The position numbers were made by a program, and so were the translations under genes. DNA of 46,505 nucleotides, taken from positions 1 to 46,505 of the forward strand of contig JBJMMD010000057.1 of assembly GCA_045804965.1 (NCBI GenBank), written 5' to 3'. Shown one piece after another: positions 7,975-16,727 of this stretch. Within the stretch, counting starts at the first letter, position 1. Each line of letters begins with the position of its first letter. The notes beneath the pieces were generated by a model. That model was not told the origin of the DNA, ran no database searches, and saw only the letters and a list, made by a program, of their open reading frames with translations. The stretch comes from CAVTUU01 sp045804965. Its GTDB lineage: Bacteria; Chloroflexota; Chloroflexia; Thermomicrobiales; UBA6265.

Positions 7975-8457
7975 TCACGCGATCGCTTCGGCTTCCTCAA
8001 CCTCGATCGGACGCCCGAGTCGAGGGGCGACCAAGGGAAGGCGGAGGCAGCCCATCATGTTGTCGTCTGCCGCCACACGGCAGTGACGTTCCAGGCCACA
8101 GCCGAGGCAGCGGTGAACAACTGCTTGCTCGCCTTTTGGGCGATGGAACGTGCCGACTGGAGCCATTAATGAGCGACATGCGCTGTTGCGGTCGCCCGGC
8201 CGCCGGTCGTCGACATGCCGGGAGTAGAGACAGAGCGGGCAATGGTTGCGATGCCGTCCGCCTGAAACCGTCGGGCCGATAAACGCCCGGCAGTGACCGC
8301 ATTTGAACGATTCCGAGCCGTCGGCCTGGCGCGGTTTGTAACCCGGACGGTGTCCGTTGTGGCCGTTGGCGCGGCGGCGGTCAGGGTGGCGAATTTGGTG
8401 ATCGATGTCGTCATTCGAGCACTCGTCGTTTTCGTCGTCGTAGCGAATACGAGGCAA
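7975..8457 (-). CDS. RNHCP-domain zinc-binding protein
   Basis: A protein of about 160 residues containing the RNHCP signature: ESFKCGHCRAFIGPT, then HRNHCPLCLYSRHVD, then PGDRNSACRSLMAP, and a second cysteine pair in VVHRCLGCGLERHCR. The CxxC/HCPxC arrangement marks the small RNHCP family, an uncharacterised zinc protein. The N-terminal 60 residues are basic and His/Asn/Arg-rich, hinting at nucleic-acid binding. The frame is open upstream to 8577, but a TTG at 8457 has GGAGGGG six bases before it and gives a sensible start. It stands alone; a strongly paired element lies 280 bp upstream (8738-8874). Confidence 0.8.
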   Translation of the reverse strand: MPRIRYDDENDECSNDDIDHQIRHPDRRRANGHNGHRPGYKPRQADGSESFKCGHCRAFIGPTVSGGRHRNHCPLCLYSRHVDDRRPGDRNSACRSLMAPVGTFHRPKGEQAVVHRCLGCGLERHCRVAADDNMMGCLRLPLVAPRLGRPIEVEEAEAIA

Positions 8458-8737
8458 CGGAATCCCCTCCGGTTGAGGCTTGCAGGCAAAGGCAAGAGCG
8501 CGAAAAGACTGAAGTCCGGATGGAGAAGCAGACAAGGGCCATGTGGCGTTTGCTTTCGTGACGTGCATTGATTTCAACCGCGACTGGGCGGAAATCGCCT
8601 GTCGTTCAGATCCATTGGTTTTGCGTGGATGGAATCGCGGGCACGGCGATGCCCGGCCCGCGAATCCGCGGCGTGCCGGCGCGAGCTACCCCTCTCAAAA
8701 AACAGGCAGCACGAAGCGCCGGACACAGGCGTTACGC

Positions 8738-8874
8738 CGGCTAGGTTTAGGCTTCGGTAACGAGCATCTCGATGTGCTTCGCGGAATCAGGCGTGCGGCA
8801 AACCTGCCGCGCTAGCAAGCGAAGCGACGACCAAGCACGAGGAAAAGGGGAAACAGCGAGCCTGAACCTAGCCG
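8738..8874. ncRNA. Candidate structured RNA or folded element, strand unresolved
   Basis: Bases 8738-8753 pair with 8859-8874 over 16 positions (one G-T pair), closing a 105-base interior. Inside, 8776-8782 pair with 8819-8825 (seven pairs) and 8795-8800 with 8805-8810 (six pairs, AACC loop). Three nested stems without a coding frame suggest a selected RNA fold, or a miniature mobile element. It does not match what I know of tmRNA, RNase P RNA, SRP RNA or common riboswitches. It lies upstream of the RNHCP gene on the minus strand and upstream of the decayed toxin-antitoxin locus on the plus strand. Around it, 8458-9140 holds no gene; a further hairpin-rich stretch sits at about 8915-8990. Confidence 0.4.
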
Positions 8875-9140
8875 ACAAACGCCGCGGCAAGGACGACAGT
8901 GATGGCTGGCTGGTGCATGTACGCCCCTTTAGAGCGAGGCTGCTTCCTCGCGGTTTGCATCGCGGCGGGAGCCGCGATCACACAGACTGGTCGAGGCGGG
9001 CGCCCCAACCAACAAGTCCGCAGTCTAGGGACCGACGCAGTCAAAGTCAAGAGGGGCGATTGCCGGGAACGATGATCAATGCCAGAACGGTACGCTAAGG
9101 TCCGCTTACGTACTGATTACTCCTTTCAAGGCAGACAGCC

Positions 9141-9474
9141 ATGGACAAGCCAGAGATCACGACCGAAACGATGAAGATCTCTGATGTCCGCAGCAAGGTC
9201 AACACGCTTGTCAACGAGGTCTTCCGCCATGAAAAGCGAGTCATCGTCGAAAAAAGCGGGATACCGGTCGCCGCGATCACCTCGGTGGATGACTTGGAAC
9301 GTTTTGAGTTTCTGCAAGGAAAGCGTGCCGACCAATTCCAAATCGTTGATGAAATGCAGGCAGCATTTCCGCCGTTCCTCCCGAAGAGATCGAGCGGCAA
9401 GCTGCGAAAACGGTAGCAGAGGTCCGTGCTGACCTCCGCGCTGAGCGCGGACGCGCTGCGTCACGGGGGAGATA
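9141..9474 (+). pseudogene. Phd/YefM-type antitoxin with a frameshift
   Basis: The reading frame from ATG 9141 gives a Phd/YefM-type N-terminus (MKISDVRSKVNTLVNEV, then KRVIVEKSGIPVAAITSVDDL), the fold that binds operator DNA. At about 9365 the frame is lost: it runs on as an unrelated tail to 9416. In the next frame the expected toxin-binding helix continues as VPPEEIERQAAKTVAEVRAD and ends at a TAA at 9472-9474. One base has been lost. The intact version would have overlapped the toxin start, the usual arrangement for such operons. Confidence 0.75.
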
Positions 9475-9912
9475 ACGACCATTTTCGACGCAAATGTTCT
9501 CGTCTCTGGATTTGCGAACGCCAAAGGTGCGCCTGGAAATCTTCTACGAAGGTGGGCGGCTGGCCAGTTCTCCATGGCTATTTCCGAGCCAATCGTTGCC
9601 GAGTTCGAGCGCGCCTGGACGAAGTGATAGTGGCGTGCTCGTTTCTCCGATGAGCAAATCATTCTGGCCTTGAGTCTCCTCCGGGAGGATGCGGAACCCA
9701 CCCCAATCTCAGTCGACGTATGGGGAGTTGCATCCCATGCAGAGGATGACCTTGTCCTGTCAACCGCCGTCAGTGCACGCGCTGACTATCTGGCTACGGG
9801 CGACAAGGAACTGAGGACACTTGGCTCTTACCAGGGCACCCTCATCCTGTCGCCCCGTGAGTTTCTTTCAATCTTGGTTCATTTAAAGGAAGACCCGAAC
9901 AGAGCCACCTAA
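9472..9912 (+). pseudogene. PIN-domain toxin, inactivated
   Basis: In one frame the sequence reads TTIFDANVLVSGFANAKG (PIN first strand and first Asp), continues to ISEPIVAEFERAWTK, meets two adjacent stops (TGA TAG at about 9625-9630), and continues in the same frame with WRARFSDEQI. It then runs through VASHAEDDLVLSTAV and ADYLATGDKEL to LSPREFLSIL. The expected start codon is ATA in place of ATG, at the point where the antitoxin stop would overlap it. Loss of the start and two internal stops make a functional toxin unlikely. It follows the frameshifted antitoxin directly, so the whole module is decaying. Confidence 0.8.
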
Positions 9913-10026
9913 TTCGCCGCGAATTCATCAGACCTTCGCTCCCGCCTTTACCACACCCCGCCTCCCCTTTAGACTTCCAGCCTTTGCACAATCCGCGAAG
10001 CGGATCGGCGAGAAGGAGCACGAATC

Positions 10027-12576
10027 ATGGGCGGTGGTGAATCAAGTGCTGCCGAGGAGCGCATCAGTGCCCTGCTTCGGGCGATGACCCTTGCCGAAAA
10101 AGTCACAATGCTCTCGGGCGCGACCTTGTGGTTGACTTCCTCCATCGAGCGGCTTGGCCTTCCGACGTTGAAAGTGTCCGACGGACCAAACGGCGTGCGC
10201 GGGGAGGGCGCGTTCACCGGAGCGTCGGTCACCTCGGCCTGCTTTCCAGCCGCCGTTTGCCTCGCGTCGACCTGGGACACCGAGCTGATCGCGCAGATCG
10301 GCGTTGCCCTCGGCGAGGAAGCGAAAACCAAGGGCGTCCACCTCGTGCTCGGACCGACGATCAACATTCACCGCTCGCCATTGAACGGTCGCAACTTCGA
10401 GTGTTACTCGGAAGATCCTTACCTCTCGGCGCGGATCGCGGTCGCGTTCATCACCGGTTTGCAATCACAACACGTGGGCGCGGTGCCGAAGCATCTCGTC
10501 TGCAACGATTCGGAATTCGAGCGCGCCACGATCAGCTCCGATGTGGACGAGCGGACGATGCGCGAAATCTACCTGCCACCTTTCTCCGCCGCCGTGACCG
10601 AGGCGAAGCCGTGGGCCGTTATGGCCGGCTACAACAAGGTCAATGGCGTGTATGCCGGCGAAAGCCGCGCGTTGTTGATCGATCTCGTCAAGGACGAATG
10701 GGGGTTCGACGGGGTCATCATGTCCGACTGGTTCGGCACGCAGAGCACCGTCGAGGCCGCGGCCAATGGGCTCGACCTCGAGATGCCTGGACCCCCGATC
10801 TGGCGCGGACCACGGCTGGTCGCGGCCGTGGAAGCGGGCGACGTCAGCGAGGAAGCGATCGACGAGGCCGTCCGCAGGGTGCTGCGGATCGTGGATCGTG
10901 CCGGCGCGTTCGCGCATCCTGACGCGAAGGCGGAAGAGGCGATCGACCGGCCCGAGCATCGCGCCCTTGCCCGCAAGGTTGCGGCCGATGGCGTCGTTCT
11001 CCTCAAAAATCAGCACGATGTCTTGCCGCTGGACAAAGCGCAGATTTCCAAGCTCGCCATCATCGGTCCGAACGCCAAGGTGGCGCGGATCAGCGGCGGC
11101 GGCAGCGCCCAGGTCAACGCCCATTACCGGATCACGCCATATGACGGTATCGCCAGCGGCGCTGGCGATCAGATTGAGCTGGGGTACGAGCTCGGCTGCA
11201 CGAACCACAAATGGTTCCCGCTCGTCGCCCCAGACATGGTCTCGCCAAAAGGCCAAAACACCGGCTGCGGATTCGCCGTGACCTACTACAACTCGCTCGA
11301 CCTCAGCGGCGATCCAGTCTACGAAACTGTGGTCAAGGACTCGGAGCAATGGTGGCTCGGCGGCGCCGGGTCGGGTGTCCATCCGCGCCAGTTCTCGGCG
11401 CGCTTGGCCGCGACCTTCACCCCGCATGAAAGCGGTCCCTATCAATTCGGCCTGATGAGCGCGGGATTGAGCCGCCTCGTCCTTGACGGGCGAGTGGTGA
11501 TCGACAACTGGACGTCCCAAACACCCGGCGATGCGTTTTTTAGTTTCGGCTCGACGGAGGTGAGAGCGACGGTCGATTTGACCGCCGGACAGCCGCATGA
11601 GCTCATCGTCGAGTACAGCAGCGAAGCCGCGTTCGCGATCACGGCGGTCCGCTTCGGTCTCGTATCGCCACAACCAGCGGATGCGATTGAGGGTGCGGCG
11701 GCGTTGGCGGCCGGATCGGATATTGCCGTGATCTTTGCCGGCACCAACGGCGAATGGGAGACCGAAGGCAACGACCGGGCGTTCATGGACTTGCCCGGCG
11801 AGCAGAACGCGCTCATCGAGCGGGTGGCCGCCGCCAATCCGCGCACGATCGTCGTGCTCCAGACCGGCTCGCCGGTTGCGATGCCGTGGCTCGACAAAGT
11901 CGCCGGCGTAATGCAGGCGTGGTTCGGTGGTCAAGAGTGTGGAAACGCCATTGCCGATGTCCTCTTCGGCGCCGTCAATCCCTCTGCCAAGCTTACCCAG
12001 ACGTTCCCGGTGCGGATCGAAGACAACCCGGCCTACCTCAATTACCCTGGCGAAAACGGACATGTCCGCTATGGCGAGCGGATCTTCGTCGGCTACCGCT
12101 ACTACGACCAAAAACGCGTTGCTCCCCTCTTTCCCTTCGGCCACGGGCTTTCGTATACGACCTTTGCCTATGACAATCTGCGCCTGAGCAGCACCGAGCT
12201 GGGCCAGGACGACCACCTGACCGTTGTCGTCGATGTGACGAACACTGGTCGCCGCGCCGGTCAGGAGATCGTTCAACTCTACGTGCGCGATGTCGCCGCC
12301 CGCCTCTCCCGGCCGGAGAAGGAGTTGAAAGGGTTCGCCAAGGTCGCGCTCGCCCCAGGTGAGACGATCCCAGTCTCACTGACCCTCGACCGCACCGCCT
12401 TCGCCTATTGGGACGATCGCGACCACGCCTGGGTCGCGGAAGCGGGCGATTTCGAGGTGCTGATCGGTGGCTCAGCGCAGGATATCAGGACCTGGGCATC
12501 GGTGCGACTCACGGAAACGGCGGTCTTCGGCGGACCGGCGATGGCGGAATCAGCGCTGGCGGAGGTTACGGGATAG
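10027..12576 (+). CDS. Glycoside hydrolase family 3 beta-glucosidase with PA14 insert
   Basis: An 849-residue GH3 enzyme with no signal peptide, so probably cytoplasmic. Order: an N-terminal barrel (about 1-300) with KHLVCNDSEFER (Lys155, His156) and the nucleophile Asp234 in VIMSDWFG. Next comes the start of the alpha/beta sandwich, interrupted by a PA14 domain at about 395-555 (VTYYNSLDLSGDPV ... GLMSAGLSRLVLDG). The sandwich then resumes with GEWETEGNDR, which carries the likely acid/base Glu. A C-terminal fibronectin-III-like domain starts near 730. This architecture occurs in beta-glucosidases and glycoside-processing enzymes of the DesR/KmBglI type. It retains beta configuration and releases terminal sugars. 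AGAAGGAG precedes the ATG. Confidence 0.92.
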   Translation: MGGGESSAAEERISALLRAMTLAEKVTMLSGATLWLTSSIERLGLPTLKVSDGPNGVRGEGAFTGASVTSACFPAAVCLASTWDTELIAQIGVALGEEAKTKGVHLVLGPTINIHRSPLNGRNFECYSEDPYLSARIAVAFITGLQSQHVGAVPKHLVCNDSEFERATISSDVDERTMREIYLPPFSAAVTEAKPWAVMAGYNKVNGVYAGESRALLIDLVKDEWGFDGVIMSDWFGTQSTVEAAANGLDLEMPGPPIWRGPRLVAAVEAGDVSEEAIDEAVRRVLRIVDRAGAFAHPDAKAEEAIDRPEHRALARKVAADGVVLLKNQHDVLPLDKAQISKLAIIGPNAKVARISGGGSAQVNAHYRITPYDGIASGAGDQIELGYELGCTNHKWFPLVAPDMVSPKGQNTGCGFAVTYYNSLDLSGDPVYETVVKDSEQWWLGGAGSGVHPRQFSARLAATFTPHESGPYQFGLMSAGLSRLVLDGRVVIDNWTSQTPGDAFFSFGSTEVRATVDLTAGQPHELIVEYSSEAAFAITAVRFGLVSPQPADAIEGAAALAAGSDIAVIFAGTNGEWETEGNDRAFMDLPGEQNALIERVAAANPRTIVVLQTGSPVAMPWLDKVAGVMQAWFGGQECGNAIADVLFGAVNPSAKLTQTFPVRIEDNPAYLNYPGENGHVRYGERIFVGYRYYDQKRVAPLFPFGHGLSYTTFAYDNLRLSSTELGQDDHLTVVVDVTNTGRRAGQEIVQLYVRDVAARLSRPEKELKGFAKVALAPGETIPVSLTLDRTAFAYWDDRDHAWVAEAGDFEVLIGGSAQDIRTWASVRLTETAVFGGPAMAESALAEVTG

Positions 12577-12598
12577 TGAGCGGCCCTCGTCCTCGAGC

Positions 12599-12727
12599 AA
12601 CCCTCACCCGGTCTTGACGGGCCACCCTCTCCCTTTGGAAAAGGAAGAGCGTACGAACAAACTCGAACCGCTCCAAACGACTTCCCACTCCCTGCGCATC
12701 AGGGAGAGGGGCTGGGGCTGAGGGTTG
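12599..12727. repeat. Family B repeat, compound copy
   Basis: Begins AACCCTCACCCGG and ends GGGCTGAGGGTTG, with inner CCCTCTCCC and GGGAGAGGGG pairs. It occupies most of the gap between the GH3 and SDR genes and lies just upstream of the SDR ribosome site, so the two genes may not be one operon. Confidence 0.7.
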
Positions 12728-12777
12728 TTTAGGACGAGAGCCAATTCGAAGATCGAGCTGATCCAAGGAGCCAGCCA

Positions 12778-13551
12778 TTGACCGAATACCTCACGTCGAG
12801 ACGCCTACATGGCAAGACTGCCCTCGTCACCGGCAGTACCCGCGGGTTGGGACGAACGACCGCCGAGTGGCTCGCCCGCGAAGGGGCGGCGATCGTCGTT
12901 TCCGGTCGGAAGGCGGAGGATATCTCCGCCACGGTTGAGGCGATAAAGGCGCTCGGCGTGCGTGCGTTCGGCATCCCCGCCGATCTTTCACAAGTCGATG
13001 AAGCCCACCGCCTGGCGGAGGAGACCCTGACGAAGGTGGAACAGCTCGATATTGTCGTCAACAACGCCGGCATGAGCATCCGCGGCAATTTTTGGGACGT
13101 CACCGATGCGGACTGGGACTACCAGGTCAACGTCAACTGGCGCGCGCCGTACATCATTGCCTCGCACGCCACGCGGCACATGATCGCACGGCAGATACGA
13201 GGGCGGATCGTCAACATCAGCACCATCGGCGCGCACGCCTGTCACCGCGACGCATGTGTCTACGACAGCGCGAAAGGCGCGATCGAGGTCATGACCCGGA
13301 ACATGGCCTTCGAGCTGGGGCCGCACGGGATCAGCGTCAATTGTGTGATCCCCGGCAACATCGGCGAGCGCCCCGGCAATGACCCGAAACCGTGGTGGCC
13401 CGACGCGGCGAAGCGGATTCCCTTTGGCCGCGTCGGCCGGGCGGAAGACATCGCCGCCGCCGTCCTCTTCTTCTGTCTGCCCGAAAGCGAGTTCACCACC
13501 GGCCAATCGCTCCTCGTCGACGGCGCGCACGGCGCCTATTTGCCGGAGTGA
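12778..13551 (+). CDS. Short-chain dehydrogenase/reductase (SDR)
   Basis: A 257-residue classical SDR: cofactor loop TGSTRGLG (18-25), NNAG (95-98), and the catalytic Ser148, Tyr162 and Lys166 in ISTIGAH...YDSAKGA. It ends with PFGRVGRAEDIAAAVLFF and TGQSLLVDGA, the usual subunit-contact and substrate-loop sequences. It should interconvert a hydroxyl and a keto group with NAD(P). The position of the acidic and basic residues does not settle NAD or NADP, and the substrate is unknown, though placement after a glucosidase fits a sugar or polyol. It starts with TTG at 12778, preceded by AAGGAG at 8 bases. Confidence 0.9.
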   Translation: MTEYLTSRRLHGKTALVTGSTRGLGRTTAEWLAREGAAIVVSGRKAEDISATVEAIKALGVRAFGIPADLSQVDEAHRLAEETLTKVEQLDIVVNNAGMSIRGNFWDVTDADWDYQVNVNWRAPYIIASHATRHMIARQIRGRIVNISTIGAHACHRDACVYDSAKGAIEVMTRNMAFELGPHGISVNCVIPGNIGERPGNDPKPWWPDAAKRIPFGRVGRAEDIAAAVLFFCLPESEFTTGQSLLVDGAHGAYLPE

Positions 13552-13629
13552 GCGTTCACATCGGTCGCCTCAGTAGTCCGCCCAGCTTTCCTTTTCCCGT
13601 TCAGGGAAATCCGGTCGATACCGCGATTT

Positions 13630-13680
13630 AGCCCTGGAAGGACTTCGTCCTCTCGGAACCCAGGCCTTTGTACCCCGGGC
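13630..13680 (+). repeat. Family A repeat, diverged copy
   Basis: AGCCCTGGAAGGACTTCGTCC followed by ACCCAGGCCTTTGTACCCCGGG, matching the copy at 4583-4632 with substitutions. It lies between the convergent SDR and methyltransferase genes. The rest of 13552-13787 shows nothing further. Confidence 0.65.
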
Positions 13681-13787
13681 ACTTGGCGCGCACGTCCGCT
13701 TCACCACGACAAGAACGCCTGGACGGCACCATTTAGGTCGTCCAGATCATGCCGTAACGAACAGTTCAGGGGTTAGGAAACGTCACT

Positions 13788-14477
13788 TCAGCGTCGGCGC
13801 CGGGCGACGAACACATATTCCCGGCTCTCGTCGGTAAACGGTTCGCGCGCAAAGCCGCCATAGAGCGCTTCTACTTCTAGCCCGGCGACATCGAGGAGCC
13901 CAAGCCATTCATTCTTCGTGGCCCACCAAAGGGAGCTCGTTGCGCCATTGTCGCGAATGATATCGATCCGGTTGTCACCCACGGCGTAGTGAAGCGTGTG
14001 GGGGGTCGGCTCCTCCTGGTGCGCGCCGTCGAGGCGCGTCGCGATTTGGTGGTCAAAGGCAAAGGCATTCCAGGCAAACAACCCATCCGGCCGGAGCGAG
14101 GTGGCGACCCGCTCGAAGGTGCGGCGGCGGTCGGCCCACGTGGGCAGGTGCAAGAGCGCGCGGAACGGACAGTAGACCAGCGCTGCCGGCTCGTCGAGGG
14201 CAAGGTCCCGCATATCGCCCTCATGCAGGTCGAGCTCCACGCCCGCTTCGGCCGCACCAGCACGGGCGAGCCTCAGCATCGCGGGCGAGGAGTCAATGCC
14301 GATCACGCGCCGGCCGGTTGCCTGGGCGACTGGAATCGCCACCCGCCCGTTCCCGATTGCCAGCTCGACCAGCGGCCCATCGGCTTCGCGCGCGAGCTCG
14401 ACATAGAAGGGAACGTCGGCCGTCATGTGCGCCGACCATTCCTCGTAGACGTCCGCAAACGACTCATCCCAGCTCAT
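13788..14477 (-). CDS. Class I SAM-dependent methyltransferase
   Basis: About 229 residues. The SAM-binding motif I appears as VELAIGNGRVAIPVA, motif II as VIGIDSSPAML, and an acidic EGDMRDLAL stretch follows (adenine contact). Then come YCPFRALLHLP and a C-terminal sheet typical of small-molecule methyltransferases. The N-terminal FADVYEEWSAHM is the usual cap helix. The acceptor is unknown. I place the start at ATG 14477, after AAGGGAG; the open frame begins with TTG at 14504. It is codirectional with the MDMPI and GNAT genes, with a 69-bp gap. Confidence 0.85.
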   Translation of the reverse strand: MSWDESFADVYEEWSAHMTADVPFYVELAREADGPLVELAIGNGRVAIPVAQATGRRVIGIDSSPAMLRLARAGAAEAGVELDLHEGDMRDLALDEPAALVYCPFRALLHLPTWADRRRTFERVATSLRPDGLFAWNAFAFDHQIATRLDGAHQEEPTPHTLHYAVGDNRIDIIRDNGATSSLWWATKNEWLGLLDVAGLEVEALYGGFAREPFTDESREYVFVARRRR

Positions 14478-14546
14478 CGGCCCACACTCCCTTGCGACAG
14501 CCAAGTTCCGGTCATCACAACGAGTTCGTCATGACGATCCAGCGCG

Positions 14547-15416
14547 CTAGGCCAGGATCGAAACGGTATCGAACACATGGGCGGCGAGCGCCTCATCGCC
14601 TTCGATCATTGCCGCCCGCTTGGCATCCTTCTTGGCGATCCCTTTGGTGAAGAGCCGCCAGGCGATCTCCTGGTCCATGGTCACGGTTGCGGTCGTGACC
14701 AGATCGCGGTCTCGGTACAGCGCCCACTCCGCGCCTGTCCGCAGGGCGACCCAACTTCCGCCGGCATCACCTTCGATGACCAAGCGCACGCTCGCGTCGG
14801 CAGACGTCTCGCCATCGCCCAGGGCGCGCCGCAGACCATAGACGAAGGTCTCGAGAACGGGAGCGAACCAGAGCGGCTCCTTCAAGCCGGGTTGGCCAAC
14901 CGCGTCTCGGATGTGCTGCTGGTGAACCCAACGCTCGGTGTACTCCCGCGCCACGTCGAGCCAAACCGGGGCGGGTTCCGGTCCCGCCCAATCGACGGAA
15001 TTGCCGATGGCCATGAGGTTGAGACTCCGGAAGTTGCCTTCCGTCTCCTCGCCCGTGAGCCGCAGCAGTGTGATCAACAGCCGTGGGCTGATTCGCCGCG
15101 TGCCCGCGACCCAGGCGTCGTTCTGCTCGTTGATCGCCGTCACCAGATCCGGCCATGCGGCCAGATTCAGGTTTGGCCCGCCGAACGCAGGATTGGCGAA
15201 ACCGTCTCGTCCCCCTGACAAACGGCCGACGTCGTCGCCGAGCAGATGCAGCGCAAGATCCTTGACCGACCAGCCAGGACATGCCGTCGGCGCCGCCCAG
15301 CCCTCAGCAGAGAGACGTGTCAACACCTCGAGCAGAGCGGCACGCTCGCCGGCGAAGAGATCGAGCACAGCGATCGGACCGAGCGGTTTCGTCTCGGCCG
15401 TTGCATGCCGCTTCAC
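14547..15416 (-). CDS. Maleylpyruvate-isomerase-like (MDMPI/DinB superfamily) protein
   Basis: About 289 residues. The N-terminal half is a DinB-type four-helix bundle (ERAALLEVLTRL, TACPGWSVKDLALHLLGDD) with the metal-binding His typical of mycothiol-dependent maleylpyruvate isomerase relatives. A later EYTERWVHQQHIRDAVG helix carries the second His cluster. The C-terminal ~100 residues form an SCP2-like sheet (VRLVIEGDAGGSWVALRTG). These are thiol-dependent enzymes of uncertain substrate outside a few model cases. The start is GTG at 15416, whose GTGA overlaps the stop of the upstream GNAT gene, a strong sign of coupled translation; the longer TTG start at 15422 is less likely. Confidence 0.82.
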   Translation of the reverse strand: MKRHATAETKPLGPIAVLDLFAGERAALLEVLTRLSAEGWAAPTACPGWSVKDLALHLLGDDVGRLSGGRDGFANPAFGGPNLNLAAWPDLVTAINEQNDAWVAGTRRISPRLLITLLRLTGEETEGNFRSLNLMAIGNSVDWAGPEPAPVWLDVAREYTERWVHQQHIRDAVGQPGLKEPLWFAPVLETFVYGLRRALGDGETSADASVRLVIEGDAGGSWVALRTGAEWALYRDRDLVTTATVTMDQEIAWRLFTKGIAKKDAKRAAMIEGDEALAAHVFDTVSILA

Positions 15417-16015
15417 GGCCAATTTCCCCTGACCCTTGCATAATCGTCCGGGGTGAGCGCGAAGACGAGCGTGTCGCGGAGACTGCCGTCGGTATGGCGC
15501 ATGTGATTACGGAGACGACCTTCGAGCCTGAAACCGAGGCTTTCCGGCACGCGGCGACTGTGATCGTTGCGCGCGTCGCAGCGAATCTCGATGCGATTCG
15601 CGCCCAGAGTCTCAAATGCGCACTTGGACTGGAGTTGAACCGCCTCTCGTACGTATCCCCTGCCGACCTCGCCTTCGCGTATCCAGTAGCCGAGCTCGTA
15701 GTAGGAAACGTCCGGGTCCCGGAAGTGCAAGCCAGCCCCACCGACGAAGCGTCCAGACGTGGCATCCCACATGCCGAGGACGAATTGCGTGCGTTCCCGC
15801 CATTCGCCCGCGACGCGCTGAATGAACTCCTCGGTGTCGGCCAGTGACCGATGCCCATCTTCCGCCCACGGCAGCCAGACCTTGATCCGCTCGCGCGACT
15901 CATTAACCGCCGCGAAGACCTCGGGCGCGTCCTCCGGCCGGTAGGGACGGAGCAGCACGCGCTCACCGCGAAGCTCAGTCGGCGGTTCGGGCGCTAATTG
16001 CTGCGCGGTCGACAT
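15413..16015 (-). CDS. RimJ/RimL-type GNAT N-acetyltransferase
   Basis: About 200 residues beginning MSTAQQLAPEPPTELRGERV, with the GNAT fold: LRPYRPEDAPEVFAAV, FVGGAGLHFRDPD, YELGYWIREGEVGRGYVREAV (acetyl-CoA loop), then DARNDHSRRVPESLGF and RLEGRLRNHMRH. The last two segments are the alpha4-beta7 hallmark of ribosomal-protein or spermidine-type acetyltransferases. In DARNDHSRRVPESLGF a Val replaces the more usual Ala before the PESLGF turn. ATG 16015 follows GGGGAGAGAG. It overlaps the MDMPI-like gene by 4 bp, so both are made together. Confidence 0.87.
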   Translation of the reverse strand: MSTAQQLAPEPPTELRGERVLLRPYRPEDAPEVFAAVNESRERIKVWLPWAEDGHRSLADTEEFIQRVAGEWRERTQFVLGMWDATSGRFVGGAGLHFRDPDVSYYELGYWIREGEVGRGYVREAVQLQSKCAFETLGANRIEIRCDARNDHSRRVPESLGFRLEGRLRNHMRHTDGSLRDTLVFALTPDDYARVRGNWP

Positions 16016-16123
16016 CGGCTCTCTCCCCTCACCAAGCACGTGCCGGTGATTCTACTCAATGAACGACCGGGTGCCTGGTCTGTGAGCCAGGCGCCCGGTC
16101 AGTTGTGAGGGGGAAGGGAGTAG

Positions 16124-16570
16124 TTAGCCCTGATGCGGGATCTTGTTCACCGTGCATTCGAAGACGCGAACGATGCCGAGGTCGACTGCATTGCCATCGG
16201 CCAGCGCCGCCTGCACCTCGGCCGTCGTGTCGAAGTCGCCGCTGCCATTGGCGTCATCCGCCGCCACCGCGGCCGCGTAGCCATTCGGGAACACGATCTT
16301 ATGCACCATCCAGCGTCCGCCATTGAAGCCTGGGTCGCCCGGCGCGGCGGTCGCGACGTTGAGAGATTGCGCCCCGAAAAAATTGTAGATCGTGTCGAAG
16401 CTGCTCAGCGGGGCGCCGGTGCCGCTGAGGTCAGTGGGCGTGCCGACCGTGCGGTAGACCACGCCGTTAACGTAGAACGCGGGACCGCTCACGCCGCCCG
16501 CCAGCGCGCCGCCGATGGTGAGCAATGTCGCCCCGATACCAAAAATCGTGGAAGCCAACAACCGTTTCAT
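16124..16570 (-). CDS. Small secreted protein of unknown function
   Basis: 148 residues. MKRLLASTIFGIGATLLTIGGALAG is a clear Sec signal peptide with cleavage near residue 25. The mature part is Gly/Ala-rich with VNGVVYRTVGTPTDL, FDTIYNFFGAQSL, GFNGGRWMVHKIVF and ANGSGDFDTTAEVQAAL. There is one Cys near the C-terminus. No known enzymatic motif; it looks like a compact beta-rich extracellular domain. GGAGGGAG sits just before the ATG at 16570. A family D repeat tract follows upstream. Confidence 0.75.
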   Translation of the reverse strand: MKRLLASTIFGIGATLLTIGGALAGGVSGPAFYVNGVVYRTVGTPTDLSGTGAPLSSFDTIYNFFGAQSLNVATAAPGDPGFNGGRWMVHKIVFPNGYAAAVAADDANGSGDFDTTAEVQAALADGNAVDLGIVRVFECTVNKIPHQG

Positions 16571-16727
16571 CTGAAACTCCCTCCTGTTGATCGCTCCTGT
16601 ATCGTTTGCGCGGGCGCTGCTGCCCGCCGCTTGATGAGGAGGATATGAGGAGGACATTGCCGTCTCAGAACGAAGCTTACAGGTCTCGATCGATATCCTT
16701 ACAAATCATACGCCGCCCACCCCCGCC

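Noticed and set aside
8930..8960. Minus-strand GAGGAAGCAGCC resembling the SRP RNA apical motif
   Set aside because: The conserved helix 8 partners of SRP RNA are missing; the stretch only forms a small hairpin.
8578..9140. Possible tmRNA or RNase P RNA in the gene-free region
   Set aside because: No T-loop, no proteolysis-tag frame ending in Ala-Ala and none of the RNase P core sequences are present.
10465..12276. 603-codon open frame on the minus strand
   Set aside because: It is antisense to the GH3 gene, has no domain and results from the high GC content of the coding strand.
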